From NCBI GenBank assembly GCA_041741095.1, contig JBGSKQ010000126.1, positions 1-64,000 of the forward strand: a stretch of 64,000 nt of DNA. Direction: 5' to 3'. The translations under genes and the position numbers were made by a program. The stretch comes from UBA6168 sp041741095. Its GTDB lineage: Bacteria; Bacteroidota; Bacteroidia; Chitinophagales; Saprospiraceae. Each line of letters begins with the position of its first letter. Positions within the stretch are counted from its first letter, which is position 1. Shown one piece after another: positions 17,359 to 26,168 of this stretch. The notes below the pieces were generated by a model, which was given only the letters and a program-made list of their open reading frames with translations, was not told the origin of the DNA and did not search any database.

Positions 17359-19476
17359 ATGAAAACCCGTTTTTTTCTCTCCGCATGTTTGTCCTTCCTG
17401 GCATTTTTACCTCACTCCTTGAATGCCCAATCCTGCTGCGACGGCGACAACGATATTATACTTTGCTACCTTTCGGCAGCGGACTATTGTGCCGCCCCTC
17501 AGAACAATTGTTATGAATACTCCCTGGATGGTGTTTTTATGGTGGACGGCTTGGCAGAAAAACTGGCATCCCCATTGAACTTTGGGCCGAACGGAACCGT
17601 GAACTGCGACCTTGTTTTAGAAAAATTGCAAAACGTAACCGGTGTACAAACCATCAATGACATGGGTTGCGATATTGTTTTTCTGCCAGTTGTTGCCCTT
17701 GATCCTATTACCCTCATCAACGATTTGAACGAAACCTACATCCCGCAAGAAATCCTGGACGCCATTTACGAATGGTCAACCATTTGCGAAAGCAACCTGG
17801 TCGTCGTCACGCAGGCCGAAGCGCAAACCTGGGGCTATACGGTGGAAAACGCAAACCTGAACCCCAACACGCCCGTCAGTGGATCGTCTTTGTTTTCGAT
17901 TTTTGACGGGCCGTTTGGCTCGCTGCCTTTTTTCAACCAAGGGGGCACTTACCAAGGCGTTTTCACCAGCATACCCAGCACTGGCGTTGAGATTTTAGCC
18001 AATGATGCAAATGGAAACCCAACGGTCGGCCTCGATTTGGCCACTGGCGATATTGTGGTAGGCGACATTGGCATTTTTTGCTCCGGTGGCGCAGGGGTGG
18101 TTTCTATAGGCTCTGGCATCTTCAACAACAACGACATCCTGGTTTGCAACATCTTCTCTCTCGCCTGCCAATTGGCCGAGGACGTCGAAACGACCGAACA
18201 GTCATTTGAAATTTGCCCCGGCGAAACCGTCATCCTGCCCGACGGCGAAGTGGTGGGCGCTTTTGGAATCTATCTCGACACCTTGACGGCCTTCAATGGC
18301 TGCGATTCCATCATCACCACGGAAATAAGCGAACATATTATTCCCGTCACGCCAATTGTGTACAGTGGCTGTGCTGGCAATGGTTACAGCATCTCTGTCA
18401 ATGGCCAAGTGTACGATGAAGGCAATCCGTCGGGACAGGAGCTATTTGTGACCAATAACGGCTGCGATTCACTGGTCAGCATCACCCTCTTTTTTACAGC
18501 CCCTACCAATATTGAAGTAACTACGGTCCTATGCCCAGGCGAGTCGTTGCTGCTGTCCAATGGCAACCTGGCCAATACGCCAGGCATCTATATTGATACT
18601 TTGACAACAGCCATTGGCTGCGATTCCATTGTCAATATTGACCTTTCTTTCACCACGCCCATTTCCGCATCCACTGCGTTTTCCATTTGCCCGGATGAGC
18701 CTTACATACTGTCCAACGGCGAACTGGCCGACATGCCGGGCACCTACATTGACACCCTGGAGGCGGCCAATGGCTGCGATTCTGTCCTCTTTATTGACCT
18801 GTCTTTTTACCGTACCGATACCAGCTATTTTACCAGGGAACTATGCCCCGGCGAAACCGTCACCGTTGACAATGTGGACTATGGGCCGGGCGCTACTTTT
18901 TCTTTGGTGGAGCAAAATGTCTTTGGCTGCGATTCTTTGCTGGTCACCCAACTCTTTGCCTACCCAACTCCCTTGGCGAGGATAGACACTTTTGTGCGGG
19001 TGACCCAGAGCATCGTTTCCCCTTTTAGCAATGACATTCCGGACAGGTACACCATTTCCTGGACGCCTTCTGAAATACTGGGCTGCGACGATTGCCCCAA
19101 CCCTGTTGTTTTGTCAAACGAAGGCATCACAGCGCTGCAACTTACCTTGCTGGACAGCATCGGCTGCCTGTGGGTGTATCCCATTAGCGTAGAATATGTG
19201 TGCAATGTATTTGTGCCAAACGCCTTTTCACCCAACGGCGACGGCTCCAACGACCTGTTCATGCCCTATACTTCCGGCTGCCCCGTGCAGCTATTCAGCA
19301 TGGATATTTTTGACCGCTGGGGCGGCGAGGTTTTTCACACGGATGATATAATGACAGGCTGGGATGGCATGTTGAATGGAAAAAAAGCGGAGCAGGGCGT
19401 GTATGTGTATTTGATCACCTTAAAAGAATTTGGGGAGGAGAAAATGCTGGCCGGAGATGTGGCTTTGTTGAGGTGA
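17359..19476 (+). CDS. Secreted T9SS type B protein with Cys repeats
   Basis: A 705-residue protein with a signal peptide (residues 1-23, ending LNAQ). The N-terminal 270 residues form a domain I do not recognise. From about residue 280 it has tandem units of roughly 70 residues of the form CPGE(T/S)-x-LPDG/LSNG-x-GxYIDTL-x-GCDSI(V/I), then a C-terminal gliding-motility-associated domain (FVPNAFSPNGDGSNDLF... IFDRWGGEVF... GVYVYLITL) of T9SS type B sorting. Type B cargo is exported by T9SS and often stays at the surface, as SprB does. The paired cysteines suggest disulfides within each unit. Confidence 0.88.
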   Translation: MKTRFFLSACLSFLAFLPHSLNAQSCCDGDNDIILCYLSAADYCAAPQNNCYEYSLDGVFMVDGLAEKLASPLNFGPNGTVNCDLVLEKLQNVTGVQTINDMGCDIVFLPVVALDPITLINDLNETYIPQEILDAIYEWSTICESNLVVVTQAEAQTWGYTVENANLNPNTPVSGSSLFSIFDGPFGSLPFFNQGGTYQGVFTSIPSTGVEILANDANGNPTVGLDLATGDIVVGDIGIFCSGGAGVVSIGSGIFNNNDILVCNIFSLACQLAEDVETTEQSFEICPGETVILPDGEVVGAFGIYLDTLTAFNGCDSIITTEISEHIIPVTPIVYSGCAGNGYSISVNGQVYDEGNPSGQELFVTNNGCDSLVSITLFFTAPTNIEVTTVLCPGESLLLSNGNLANTPGIYIDTLTTAIGCDSIVNIDLSFTTPISASTAFSICPDEPYILSNGELADMPGTYIDTLEAANGCDSVLFIDLSFYRTDTSYFTRELCPGETVTVDNVDYGPGATFSLVEQNVFGCDSLLVTQLFAYPTPLARIDTFVRVTQSIVSPFSNDIPDRYTISWTPSEILGCDDCPNPVVLSNEGITALQLTLLDSIGCLWVYPISVEYVCNVFVPNAFSPNGDGSNDLFMPYTSGCPVQLFSMDIFDRWGGEVFHTDDIMTGWDGMLNGKKAEQGVYVYLITLKEFGEEKMLAGDVALLR

Positions 19477-19655
19477 GCGAACTTGTTAAAAATTCCAGGA
19501 ATACTCAAAAAATGTAATTGCCTTTTATATATTGTAATACCGACTATGGTCATAGTGTAAAATCCTTGAAGTATTGGGAAATTGACAAGGGTTGGCAATA
19601 ATTGAAAAATCCCAAGCGATTCATATTAAAACGCTTCATTTTCAGGTACTTTCAT

Positions 19656-19663
19656 TACATTTG
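19656..19663 (+). promoter_or_regulatory. -7 element TACATTTG
   Basis: A match to TAnnTTTG, 43 bases before the ATG at 19706. It supports that start over an in-frame ATG at 19592 that would lie upstream of the promoter. Confidence 0.55.
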
Positions 19664-19705
19664 ACGAACTTTAACCGTGTTTTTTTTAAAACTAAATACC
19701 TAAAT

Positions 19706-21118
19706 ATGAAGACACCGCTACCCTTCAACTGTTCCTGCATATTTTCAATCTTTATCGTTATTTTTCTATTTTCCTTTACTTTTTCCTTTGGGCAAGGCTG
19801 GGAAAAAACCTACCCCCTGGAAGGCAACGCCCAAGGCATTTTTGTAAAATCCATTGCGGATGGCTATGCCGTAGTGGGTTATTCCCATCAGGTTGACATC
19901 GGCGAGAGCTATATTTTCTTTTTGAAAATTGATGAAAACGGCAACCAATTGGAATTGAAGAAAGTGGCACAAGGGGCGGGCTACCGAACAATCAACAAAG
20001 TGATTGCCCTTTCAGATGGCGGCTTTCTATGCGCAGGGAGCGCAGGGCCATCTCAATTCGGCGGATCGTCCTATGCCACCCGGCTGGACAGCAATGGCGA
20101 CCAAGTGTGGGAAAAAGTATTTGACAGCGACACTTATTTTTTTACGGTCAAAGACATGCCCAATGGCAGCTATATGCTGGGAAACATAGTGGAAGATTTT
20201 TCCGGATTGAACAGTTTTATTCTTACCCAAATTAATGGTGCCGGGAACGTGGAGTGGACAGAAACTTTTTTAACCTTGGAGGACAACTGGCTTGACTTTA
20301 CCCCTATTGACAATGATAATTTTCTGGTTGTTGGAAATACCAAAGAAAACCTTCACTACTACGACGGGCTTATTGTAAAACTCAACAGGAGCACAGGGGT
20401 GATATGGAAAAAAGCCTTCAAAAGGGGAATATATGATGATGGCTTTAACAGTATCGAGGCGGGGGCCACAGGAGAATTTTTGCTGACAGGTTTTTCCTAC
20501 GTAATGTCCAGCGGCAATGAGACCTGGCACGCAGGCTGCGACACAGAGGGGAACATTGCCTGGAACACCCTATCTGGAAGCTGGAATGGGGACACCCCGT
20601 CGGCTGGCATCCGCTACGGCAACTCTTTTGCATACACCGGCAATCAAACGGCATTGTGGGGCAGTAGCATGGTGATCCAGCAGATTGATGGTTCAGGTAA
20701 TATGGTGTTTGAAAAACTCTATGGCGGCGAATTGCCCAGCCGGGGCAACCACATCACCCAAGCCTCTGGCCAACAGCTCATTGCAACGGGAACCATCACC
20801 CCGCTCAATACCGATGCGGATGTTTTCGTGGTAAAAACCGAAGACCTTCCCCTCACTTCGGCCGTGGAAGCAAATAAGGCCAGTGCAAAGGTAGAGCCTA
20901 ACCCTGCCCAGCATTATGTGAACATCACCCTGGCCGGAACGGAAGGCGGCAAGCATATTTTTGAACTTTTCAATACCGACGGCCGATTGCTGCAAATGGA
21001 AAAATTTGCAGGCAGCCGCTTCACGCTTAAGCGCAAATCACTGGCGGCGGGCGTCTATTTTTTCACCATCACCAACCAACTTGGGGAAAAAGTTTCAGGC
21101 AAAATCGTTTTTCAATAA
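19706..21118 (+). CDS. Secreted WD40-like beta-propeller protein, T9SS type A
   Basis: About 470 residues. A signal peptide (residues 1-30, ending FSFGQ) is followed by repeated units with the pattern DGGFLCAGSxG, GDQVWEKVF, NFLVVGNTKEN, as in the Bacteroidota 'T9SS sorting domain / delta-60-like' propeller proteins, and a C-terminal type A domain (VEPNPAQHYVNITL... LAAGVYFFTITN). The ATG at 19706 is chosen since it gives a proper signal peptide and lies 43 bases after a promoter element. It immediately precedes a SusD gene (gap 62 bases), but it is not a TonB receptor. Confidence 0.83.
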   Translation: MKTPLPFNCSCIFSIFIVIFLFSFTFSFGQGWEKTYPLEGNAQGIFVKSIADGYAVVGYSHQVDIGESYIFFLKIDENGNQLELKKVAQGAGYRTINKVIALSDGGFLCAGSAGPSQFGGSSYATRLDSNGDQVWEKVFDSDTYFFTVKDMPNGSYMLGNIVEDFSGLNSFILTQINGAGNVEWTETFLTLEDNWLDFTPIDNDNFLVVGNTKENLHYYDGLIVKLNRSTGVIWKKAFKRGIYDDGFNSIEAGATGEFLLTGFSYVMSSGNETWHAGCDTEGNIAWNTLSGSWNGDTPSAGIRYGNSFAYTGNQTALWGSSMVIQQIDGSGNMVFEKLYGGELPSRGNHITQASGQQLIATGTITPLNTDADVFVVKTEDLPLTSAVEANKASAKVEPNPAQHYVNITLAGTEGGKHIFELFNTDGRLLQMEKFAGSRFTLKRKSLAAGVYFFTITNQLGEKVSGKIVFQ

Positions 21119-21180
21119 AACAGCGCTTATAGCCTTTCCCTACGATACCATCTCATTTATTCTCCATAAAATTTGTCACC

Positions 21181-22719
21181 ATGAAACCCTCCTATACCCT
21201 CCGCATTGGCATCACCTTACTCGTATGTTTTTGCGTATTTTTTTCTTGTATCGAACTGAAAAACCAGGTCGGTAACAAAATTTTAAAAGACGACAACTTC
21301 CAGACCGAAGAACAATTCAATATCGCTTTGATACCTGTCTACGCACGGCTCATTAACTTGATTCCCCACAATTCCTGGTTTTCCATTATGGAATCAACAG
21401 GAGACGAACTGCTGGTGCCGCAAAAAGGGGCGGATTGGTACGATGGCGGCATTTGGCACCGGATGCGCCTGCACGAGTGGACGCCAGACGAGTCGTCGTT
21501 CGACATAACATGGACTGCCTGCTTTGAAGGTATCGCCAAAGCCAACCGGACCTTGCGCGAAATAACCACCTTTTCGGGCAGCTTCGACTCCAAGGCTGCA
21601 GTCACAGCGGAACTCCGTTGCTTAAGGGCTTGGTACTACTTTATTTTAACGGATCTCTTTGGTGGCCTCCCAATCATTGAGGGGATAGAGTTTGACCCCC
21701 AGAATCCGCCCGCCCGCAATACACGGCTGGAGGTGTTCCAATTTATAGAAAGTGAATTGATCGCCGCCATTCCCGATCTGCCCGTTGACTACGACTATGG
21801 GCGTTTTTCAAAAGGTGCAGCCCAAACGCTTTTAGCAAAATTGTACCTCAATGCGGCTGTGTACACCGGTACGCCCAAGTGGCAGGAATGTGCCAATCTT
21901 TGCCAGGAAGTCATCAACTCCGGCCAGTACAACCTGACCACCAATTATTTTGACGTTTTCCAACCAGACAACCATACGACCGGCTTGGATGAAATCATAT
22001 TGCCTGCTATCATTGACCCAAAGGTATTGGGCCAGGGGATGGATTTCCACATGCGCACCTTGCATTATAGCCAGATTGAGCAATTTAATCTGACCAGCCA
22101 ACCCTGGAACGGCTACTGCACCCAGGCTGATTTTTACAACTCTTTTGACCATCAAAACGACACCAGGGACGCTGCTTTCATAGCAGGGCCACAGTTCAAT
22201 CCAACTACTGGCCAACCGATCGTTGATCCTGGCTTTGGTCAGATTAATCTCACTCCCGAAGTCGGGGATATCTACAATGCCGATAGGGACGCCGGTGTGC
22301 GGGTGCTGAAGTATCAATTGCTATCTTCGGGGCAGGAACCCGTGGGCGACAACGACTTTGTACTGCTGCGCTTTGCCGACGTGTTGCTTATGCACGCCGA
22401 AGCCCTCAACGAATTGAACCAATTGGGCGAAGCCGTGACGATCGTGAATATAGTAAGGGCAAGGGCCTATGAGCCTGATCAGCCACTCAACCCGGCTAAT
22501 TTTAACCAAGCCACCCTGCGGCAACAATTGTTAAAAGAAAGGGGCCAAGAACTTTTTTGGGAGGGCTGGCGGAGGCAGGATCTTATCCGTTTTGGAAAGT
22601 TTTGCGACGAATGGGAGTACAAACCTATTGACGACGACTGTAGCAAACGCAAACTTTTCCCCATTCCCCAGCGGCAAATTGATGCCAACCCGAATTTAGA
22701 GCAGAACCCGGGATATTGA
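21181..22719 (+). CDS. RagB/SusD-family outer-membrane lipoprotein
   Basis: A 512-residue SusD-like nutrient-binding lipoprotein: lipobox VFFSC (cysteine 23), the SusD N-terminal TPR-like region with LRCLRAWYYFILTDLFGGLPI near residue 155, and the C-terminal RagB motif LLKERGQELFWEGWRRQDLIRFG followed by LFPIPQRQIDANPNLEQNPGY. SusD proteins sit on top of SusC-type TonB receptors and deliver glycans or peptides. No SusC gene is in this window, so either it works with a SusC coded elsewhere or it has lost its partner. It follows a T9SS propeller gene in the same direction. Confidence 0.92.
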   Translation: MKPSYTLRIGITLLVCFCVFFSCIELKNQVGNKILKDDNFQTEEQFNIALIPVYARLINLIPHNSWFSIMESTGDELLVPQKGADWYDGGIWHRMRLHEWTPDESSFDITWTACFEGIAKANRTLREITTFSGSFDSKAAVTAELRCLRAWYYFILTDLFGGLPIIEGIEFDPQNPPARNTRLEVFQFIESELIAAIPDLPVDYDYGRFSKGAAQTLLAKLYLNAAVYTGTPKWQECANLCQEVINSGQYNLTTNYFDVFQPDNHTTGLDEIILPAIIDPKVLGQGMDFHMRTLHYSQIEQFNLTSQPWNGYCTQADFYNSFDHQNDTRDAAFIAGPQFNPTTGQPIVDPGFGQINLTPEVGDIYNADRDAGVRVLKYQLLSSGQEPVGDNDFVLLRFADVLLMHAEALNELNQLGEAVTIVNIVRARAYEPDQPLNPANFNQATLRQQLLKERGQELFWEGWRRQDLIRFGKFCDEWEYKPIDDDCSKRKLFPIPQRQIDANPNLEQNPGY

Positions 22720-22767
22720 ACTTTCACAAGGATTTTTTGAAAAAATTTAGGGCGCAACCAGGCTGGC

Positions 22768-23205
22768 TCACTGCTGAATCGTCTTCAAATACGCCACGAT
22801 GTGGTCTATTTTTTCCTGCAACACTTTTTCATCGGTAATGCCCTCTGCTTTTTTGAAAGTTTCTGACCAGATTGGCATGTCGCCGAGGCTGTGGCCCGGC
22901 ACGTTTTCGATGTTGTAAATAATGCTGGCTATCTCGGCATCGGGGAAATTGCCGTTGCGTCGTTGGGCGATTTTAGTGAGGTCGGCAGGTGGAGAGTTCA
23001 GTTTAGAAGCCATGTGGCCGTCGCCTAGGCCCTTATCGCCATGGCACATCGTGCAATAAGCCTGAAAATATTCACTGCCCTCTGCCACTGGTGATTTTGC
23101 TTTCTCAGTGCCGCAACCATTGGATATGATAGCTATTACAGCCATCAAGAAAAATGCTGGCAAGAAATACGCGAGCAATTTTGCCTTTTGATTTGTGCTT
23201 TTCAT
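22768..23205 (-). CDS. Class I cytochrome c, membrane-anchored
   Basis: A 145-residue protein with an N-terminal hydrophobic segment ending in a possible lipobox (ISNGC, cysteine 31) and one haem c site CTMCH at about residues 51-55 (FQAYCTMCHGDKGLGDG). A methionine ligand is probably in the later LGDMPIW segment. Single-haem c-type cytochromes of this size carry electrons in the periplasm to oxidases or reductases; no partner oxidase is nearby. It is convergent with the SusD gene and seems to stand alone. Confidence 0.88.
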   Translation of the reverse strand: MKSTNQKAKLLAYFLPAFFLMAVIAIISNGCGTEKAKSPVAEGSEYFQAYCTMCHGDKGLGDGHMASKLNSPPADLTKIAQRRNGNFPDAEIASIIYNIENVPGHSLGDMPIWSETFKKAEGITDEKVLQEKIDHIVAYLKTIQQ

Positions 23206-23227
23206 CGCCTGAAATTTTTATGAAGAT

Positions 23228-23248
23228 GTGAGAAGCGAGGAGTGAGAA
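23228..23248. repeat. Heptad array, unit GTGAGAA
   Basis: Three 7-base units (GTGAGAA, GCGAGGA, GTGAGAA) lie upstream of the cytochrome gene, related to the array at 13692-13720. Confidence 0.5.
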
Positions 23249-23449
23249 GCAAGTCCAAACAGTGCAACATAAAATGATTGTTATACTGTCAGTTTTTCCT
23301 TCAACAAATCACGCCTCCATAGTAAATGGACATGGCGGGTGTTTAGTTTGTAAACAATAGCCATATCACTTTTGCAATTCTATTGTCAAAGCTATGGAAT
23401 TATGATGATTTTGCTCAATGTTGAAATTATAATTTATCAATCAACCTCT

Positions 23450-24667
23450 TTATTTTTCAGCAAGGATACGTTTGAAAAAACTTCTGAACGCTTCGCCATT
23501 GATCTCCCTGCCCGCCCGTGATTGGTGGGCCGTCAGTTCGCCGTCTTTTTCTTCCAGTATGAATTTGAAGATGTAGTCGTTTTCCGATTTAAAACCCTCC
23601 TCGAAAGAGCCATAACGCAGGTCGTTCATTTGCAGCTTGCCATCCTGCCGGGTGATGATATTGTAATAACCCTTTGAAAACCAGCGGATAATGCGGATGA
23701 CCCTGTCGTTTTCATGGCCCGCTATGTGCTCGTGGTTTTTTGGCAAAACGTGGATTTGCCCGATGATTTTATCATCGTCCAGCAGCGAATAAAAGCCTTG
23801 GTAATAGGCCGTATCGCCTTCAGCCACGCCCGACCACAGATAGTTGTTGAGGATAGTCGGGCCGGACATCATGCGCCCATATTGGATGCCCTTTTCGGCC
23901 AGGGTGTTTTTAAAAATCTGGTTGAATTCCGCCTTGTGGCTGAACGACAGCGCCATGTAGGCCGAACTGAGCGCTATGCCCGCCCAATTGGCCAGCCGCC
24001 GTGCCTTTTTTTCCCTTTTTAAAAATGCCGCAACCAGTACGCCCAGCATGAGCGGGACGGTGTAAAGTGGGTCGGCCACGGCGATATTATCGAACGAAAC
24101 ACGGTAATCGGAAAAAGGCTGGAAAAGCTGCGTACCATACACCGTGAAGCAATCGAGGATGGGGTGCGTGACGATGGAGATGAAAAAGAGCCAGGTCCAG
24201 TCCCAACGGCCAGCCTGCACTTCGTCCATTTCACCGTTGATATATTTCGACCAAAGGAACCAAATCAGGCCCGCTCCTACCAAGCCCGCCGCCATCAAAA
24301 AGCCAATGGTCAAGACTGCCGCCTGAAAGATAAAATGGAAGCCCAGCAAGAGCAGGGTATAAAAGGCCAGGATGAACAGCGCCACCGCCCATTTATAGCG
24401 CCGTCGTCGGTAAAAGCCGCTGCCGTAGAGCCGCTCCACCAGCCAGCCCAGGCCCAGTGCCGCCAGCACGGCAAACAGGATGGAGTGCATGAAGCCCCGG
24501 TGGAAGGCCAGCGCCGTCATCTCGTCCGTAAAGAACATGGCGAAGACATCGAAGTCGGGCAGCAGGCCGCCAAAGGCACCCCACAGCATGGCACGGTTGC
24601 CGACTTTTTTTCCTAAAACAGCCTCGCCGCAAGCGGCGCCGAGGGTCAACTGGGTAAGGGTATCCAT
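23450..24667 (-). CDS. Membrane-bound metal-dependent hydrolase (YdjM/DUF457 family)
   Basis: A 405-residue membrane protein starting MDTLTQLTLGAACGEAVLG with the family's GAFGGLLPDFD and HRGFMHS motifs, which supply conserved Asp and His residues near the membrane. A second conserved segment is THPILDCFTVYGTQLF. There are about five hydrophobic helices in the first 250 residues and a soluble C-terminal domain of about 150 residues. E. coli YdjM, named in this family, is an SOS-regulated inner membrane protein; the Bacteroidota members are not characterised. Phospholipase-like hydrolysis is a prediction from the family annotation only. Confidence 0.85.
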   Translation of the reverse strand: MDTLTQLTLGAACGEAVLGKKVGNRAMLWGAFGGLLPDFDVFAMFFTDEMTALAFHRGFMHSILFAVLAALGLGWLVERLYGSGFYRRRRYKWAVALFILAFYTLLLLGFHFIFQAAVLTIGFLMAAGLVGAGLIWFLWSKYINGEMDEVQAGRWDWTWLFFISIVTHPILDCFTVYGTQLFQPFSDYRVSFDNIAVADPLYTVPLMLGVLVAAFLKREKKARRLANWAGIALSSAYMALSFSHKAEFNQIFKNTLAEKGIQYGRMMSGPTILNNYLWSGVAEGDTAYYQGFYSLLDDDKIIGQIHVLPKNHEHIAGHENDRVIRIIRWFSKGYYNIITRQDGKLQMNDLRYGSFEEGFKSENDYIFKFILEEKDGELTAHQSRAGREINGEAFRSFFKRILAEK

Positions 24668-24857
24668 TGTGGGAATGTAATTAAATTAATTCCATATTAG
24701 CTGCAATGACCTAAGATTCCACTTTGCCAAAGCAACCATCGCCTAAATCCTCCTAAATTTGGCGCTAAAGTAAAAGCCTATCGGCCTATGGTTGTATTTT
24801 GCACCAATTACTTTGTGTTTTAAAAATCCGGTTGTTTTATAATTTCTGTGGAGGAAA

Positions 24858-24921
24858 GTGTTTATGTATTTGTATTTGCAGTACATCGTAAACACATAAA
24901 CACATAAATACACAAACACAT
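24858..24921. repeat. Octamer tandem array AAACACAT with hairpin
   Basis: Four 8-base units lie at 24890-24921 (three AAACACAT and one AAATACAC). An upstream GTGTTTATGT (24858-24867) is complementary to ACATAAACAC at 24894-24903, so transcripts could fold. It lies about 40 bases before the small gene at 24964. Confidence 0.55.
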
Positions 24922-24963
24922 AAGTGGCTCTCCACCAAATTTGTCAAAGTACTAAAAATCTCC

Positions 24964-25305
24964 ATGTCAGAACTTTCGCAGCAATCTGCCCGTACCATCG
25001 CCCGTGATTTTGAACTGGCCAGCCCCGAAGACGAGTCCAACCTTTCGGAAGAAGCACTTTTCCAAATGCTCTGCGACCGCATTACCTGGCTCATCGAGCA
25101 CAACATGGAGTACCTGCTCAGCCTGCTCTACCGCAACGACGTGGCCGAGCGGAAAATCCACGATGCCCTCTCCCCCATCTGCCCCGACCCGGCCAACGTG
25201 GCCCTCGCCAAGCTCGTGATGGAGCGCCAAAAGCAGCGCATGGAAACCAAAAAACAATATGGCAGCCAGCAATCAGACGAAGTAGAGGAGGAATTGAAGT
25301 GGTGA
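24964..25305 (+). CDS. Small acidic helical protein, unknown function
   Basis: A 113-residue soluble helical protein with conserved-looking segments ALFQMLCDRITWLIEHNMEYLLSLLYRNDV and a charged C-terminus (EEELKW). No signal or membrane segment. It resembles short hypothetical proteins of Bacteroidota with no described role. It precedes the DUF4956 gene by 116 bases, but that gene has its own promoter, so cotranscription is not required. Confidence 0.65.
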   Translation: MSELSQQSARTIARDFELASPEDESNLSEEALFQMLCDRITWLIEHNMEYLLSLLYRNDVAERKIHDALSPICPDPANVALAKLVMERQKQRMETKKQYGSQQSDEVEEELKW

Positions 25306-25331
25306 GCGGTGCAACCACGATGCACCTTTCC

Positions 25332-25360
25332 TTGTAAAGTTTTCATTTTTGGTACATTTG
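25332..25360 (+). promoter_or_regulatory. Promoter TTG - 18 bp - TACATTTG
   Basis: TTG (25332-25334) and TACATTTG (25353-25360) match the Bacteroidota -33 and -7 boxes with an 18-base spacer. The ATG of the DUF4956 gene follows 61 bases later, so this probably drives the DUF4956/VTC/CotH cluster. Confidence 0.65.
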
Positions 25361-25421
25361 CCCTAATAGCGACATTGGGAGTTTCTTCTTCCTGGATTTT
25401 ACATGACGGAAAACAGACAAC

Positions 25422-26099
25422 ATGCAGTTCGAGGACTTTCTTTCCGACTTCTCTACTGACGCCATCAACCACCAGCAATTTGTGTTGTATGCACTCCTGG
25501 CGGCATTGCTTTCATTTTTGTTGGGCCAATTCTACCAGCGATATGGCAACTCTATTGCCAACCGCAAAAGCCTGGGGCGCAACTTCATGTTCCTCACCCT
25601 TTCTACCATGCTCATCATCTACATTGTGAAAAGCTCCATCGCCTTGTCGCTGGGCCTGGTGGGTGCGCTCTCTATCGTGCGTTTTCGGGCAGCCATCAAA
25701 GAACCGGAAGAACTGATGTACTTGTTTTTTGCCATTGCCATCGGACTGGGAATGGGGGCCGGGCAAGCCGTCATCACCGTTTTGGCCTACGTGCTCATCA
25801 TGAGCCTGTTGATGGTACAGACCGCCGTGCTCCGCCAAAAGCGGCTGAAAAGCTCGGAGAGCATGTACGTCAATATTTCTACCAGCGAACTGACGGCGGA
25901 GAAGGTGAACGAGGTGCTGTCAGGGCTTTTTACGATGGTAGAACTGAAACGCATGGATCATTTTAATGGAAAACTCAACTTGTCGTATATCATTGAAACT
26001 GAAGCGATTGAAAATATCATCCTTGCAAAGGATCAGTTGCTGGCACTGTCGCCCCAACTGAATTTTTCTTTTTTGGAGCAAAGGAATTTAGCGGTTTAG
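25422..26099 (+). CDS. DUF4956 membrane protein
   Basis: A 225-residue protein with four membrane helices in the first 140 residues. It has the DUF4956 hallmark ALSLGLVGALSIVRFRAAIKEPEEL between helices 2 and 3, then AIAIGLGMGAGQAVIT, and a soluble C-terminal domain of about 85 residues resembling an ACT or MgtC-tail fold. DUF4956 genes are commonly found beside VTC-domain and CotH genes, as here. The role is unknown; the GxxSIVRFR motif recalls MgtC-like proteins. It is the first gene of a four-gene run in one direction. Confidence 0.9.
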   Translation: MQFEDFLSDFSTDAINHQQFVLYALLAALLSFLLGQFYQRYGNSIANRKSLGRNFMFLTLSTMLIIYIVKSSIALSLGLVGALSIVRFRAAIKEPEELMYLFFAIAIGLGMGAGQAVITVLAYVLIMSLLMVQTAVLRQKRLKSSESMYVNISTSELTAEKVNEVLSGLFTMVELKRMDHFNGKLNLSYIIETEAIENIILAKDQLLALSPQLNFSFLEQRNLAV

Positions 26100-26168
26100 C
26101 CTCCATTTTCATGGAGCCTTTAGCCATTGGGTCTCTGTTTTTATGCCGAAAATCTGCGCACTGAACGC

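Noticed and set aside
19592..19705. Longer start for the propeller T9SS protein
   Set aside because: It lies upstream of the TACATTTG promoter element and would bury the signal peptide.
24890..24921. Possible replication or partition iterons (AAACACAT repeats)
   Set aside because: Only four short units with no replication gene nearby; a simple tandem repeat explains them.
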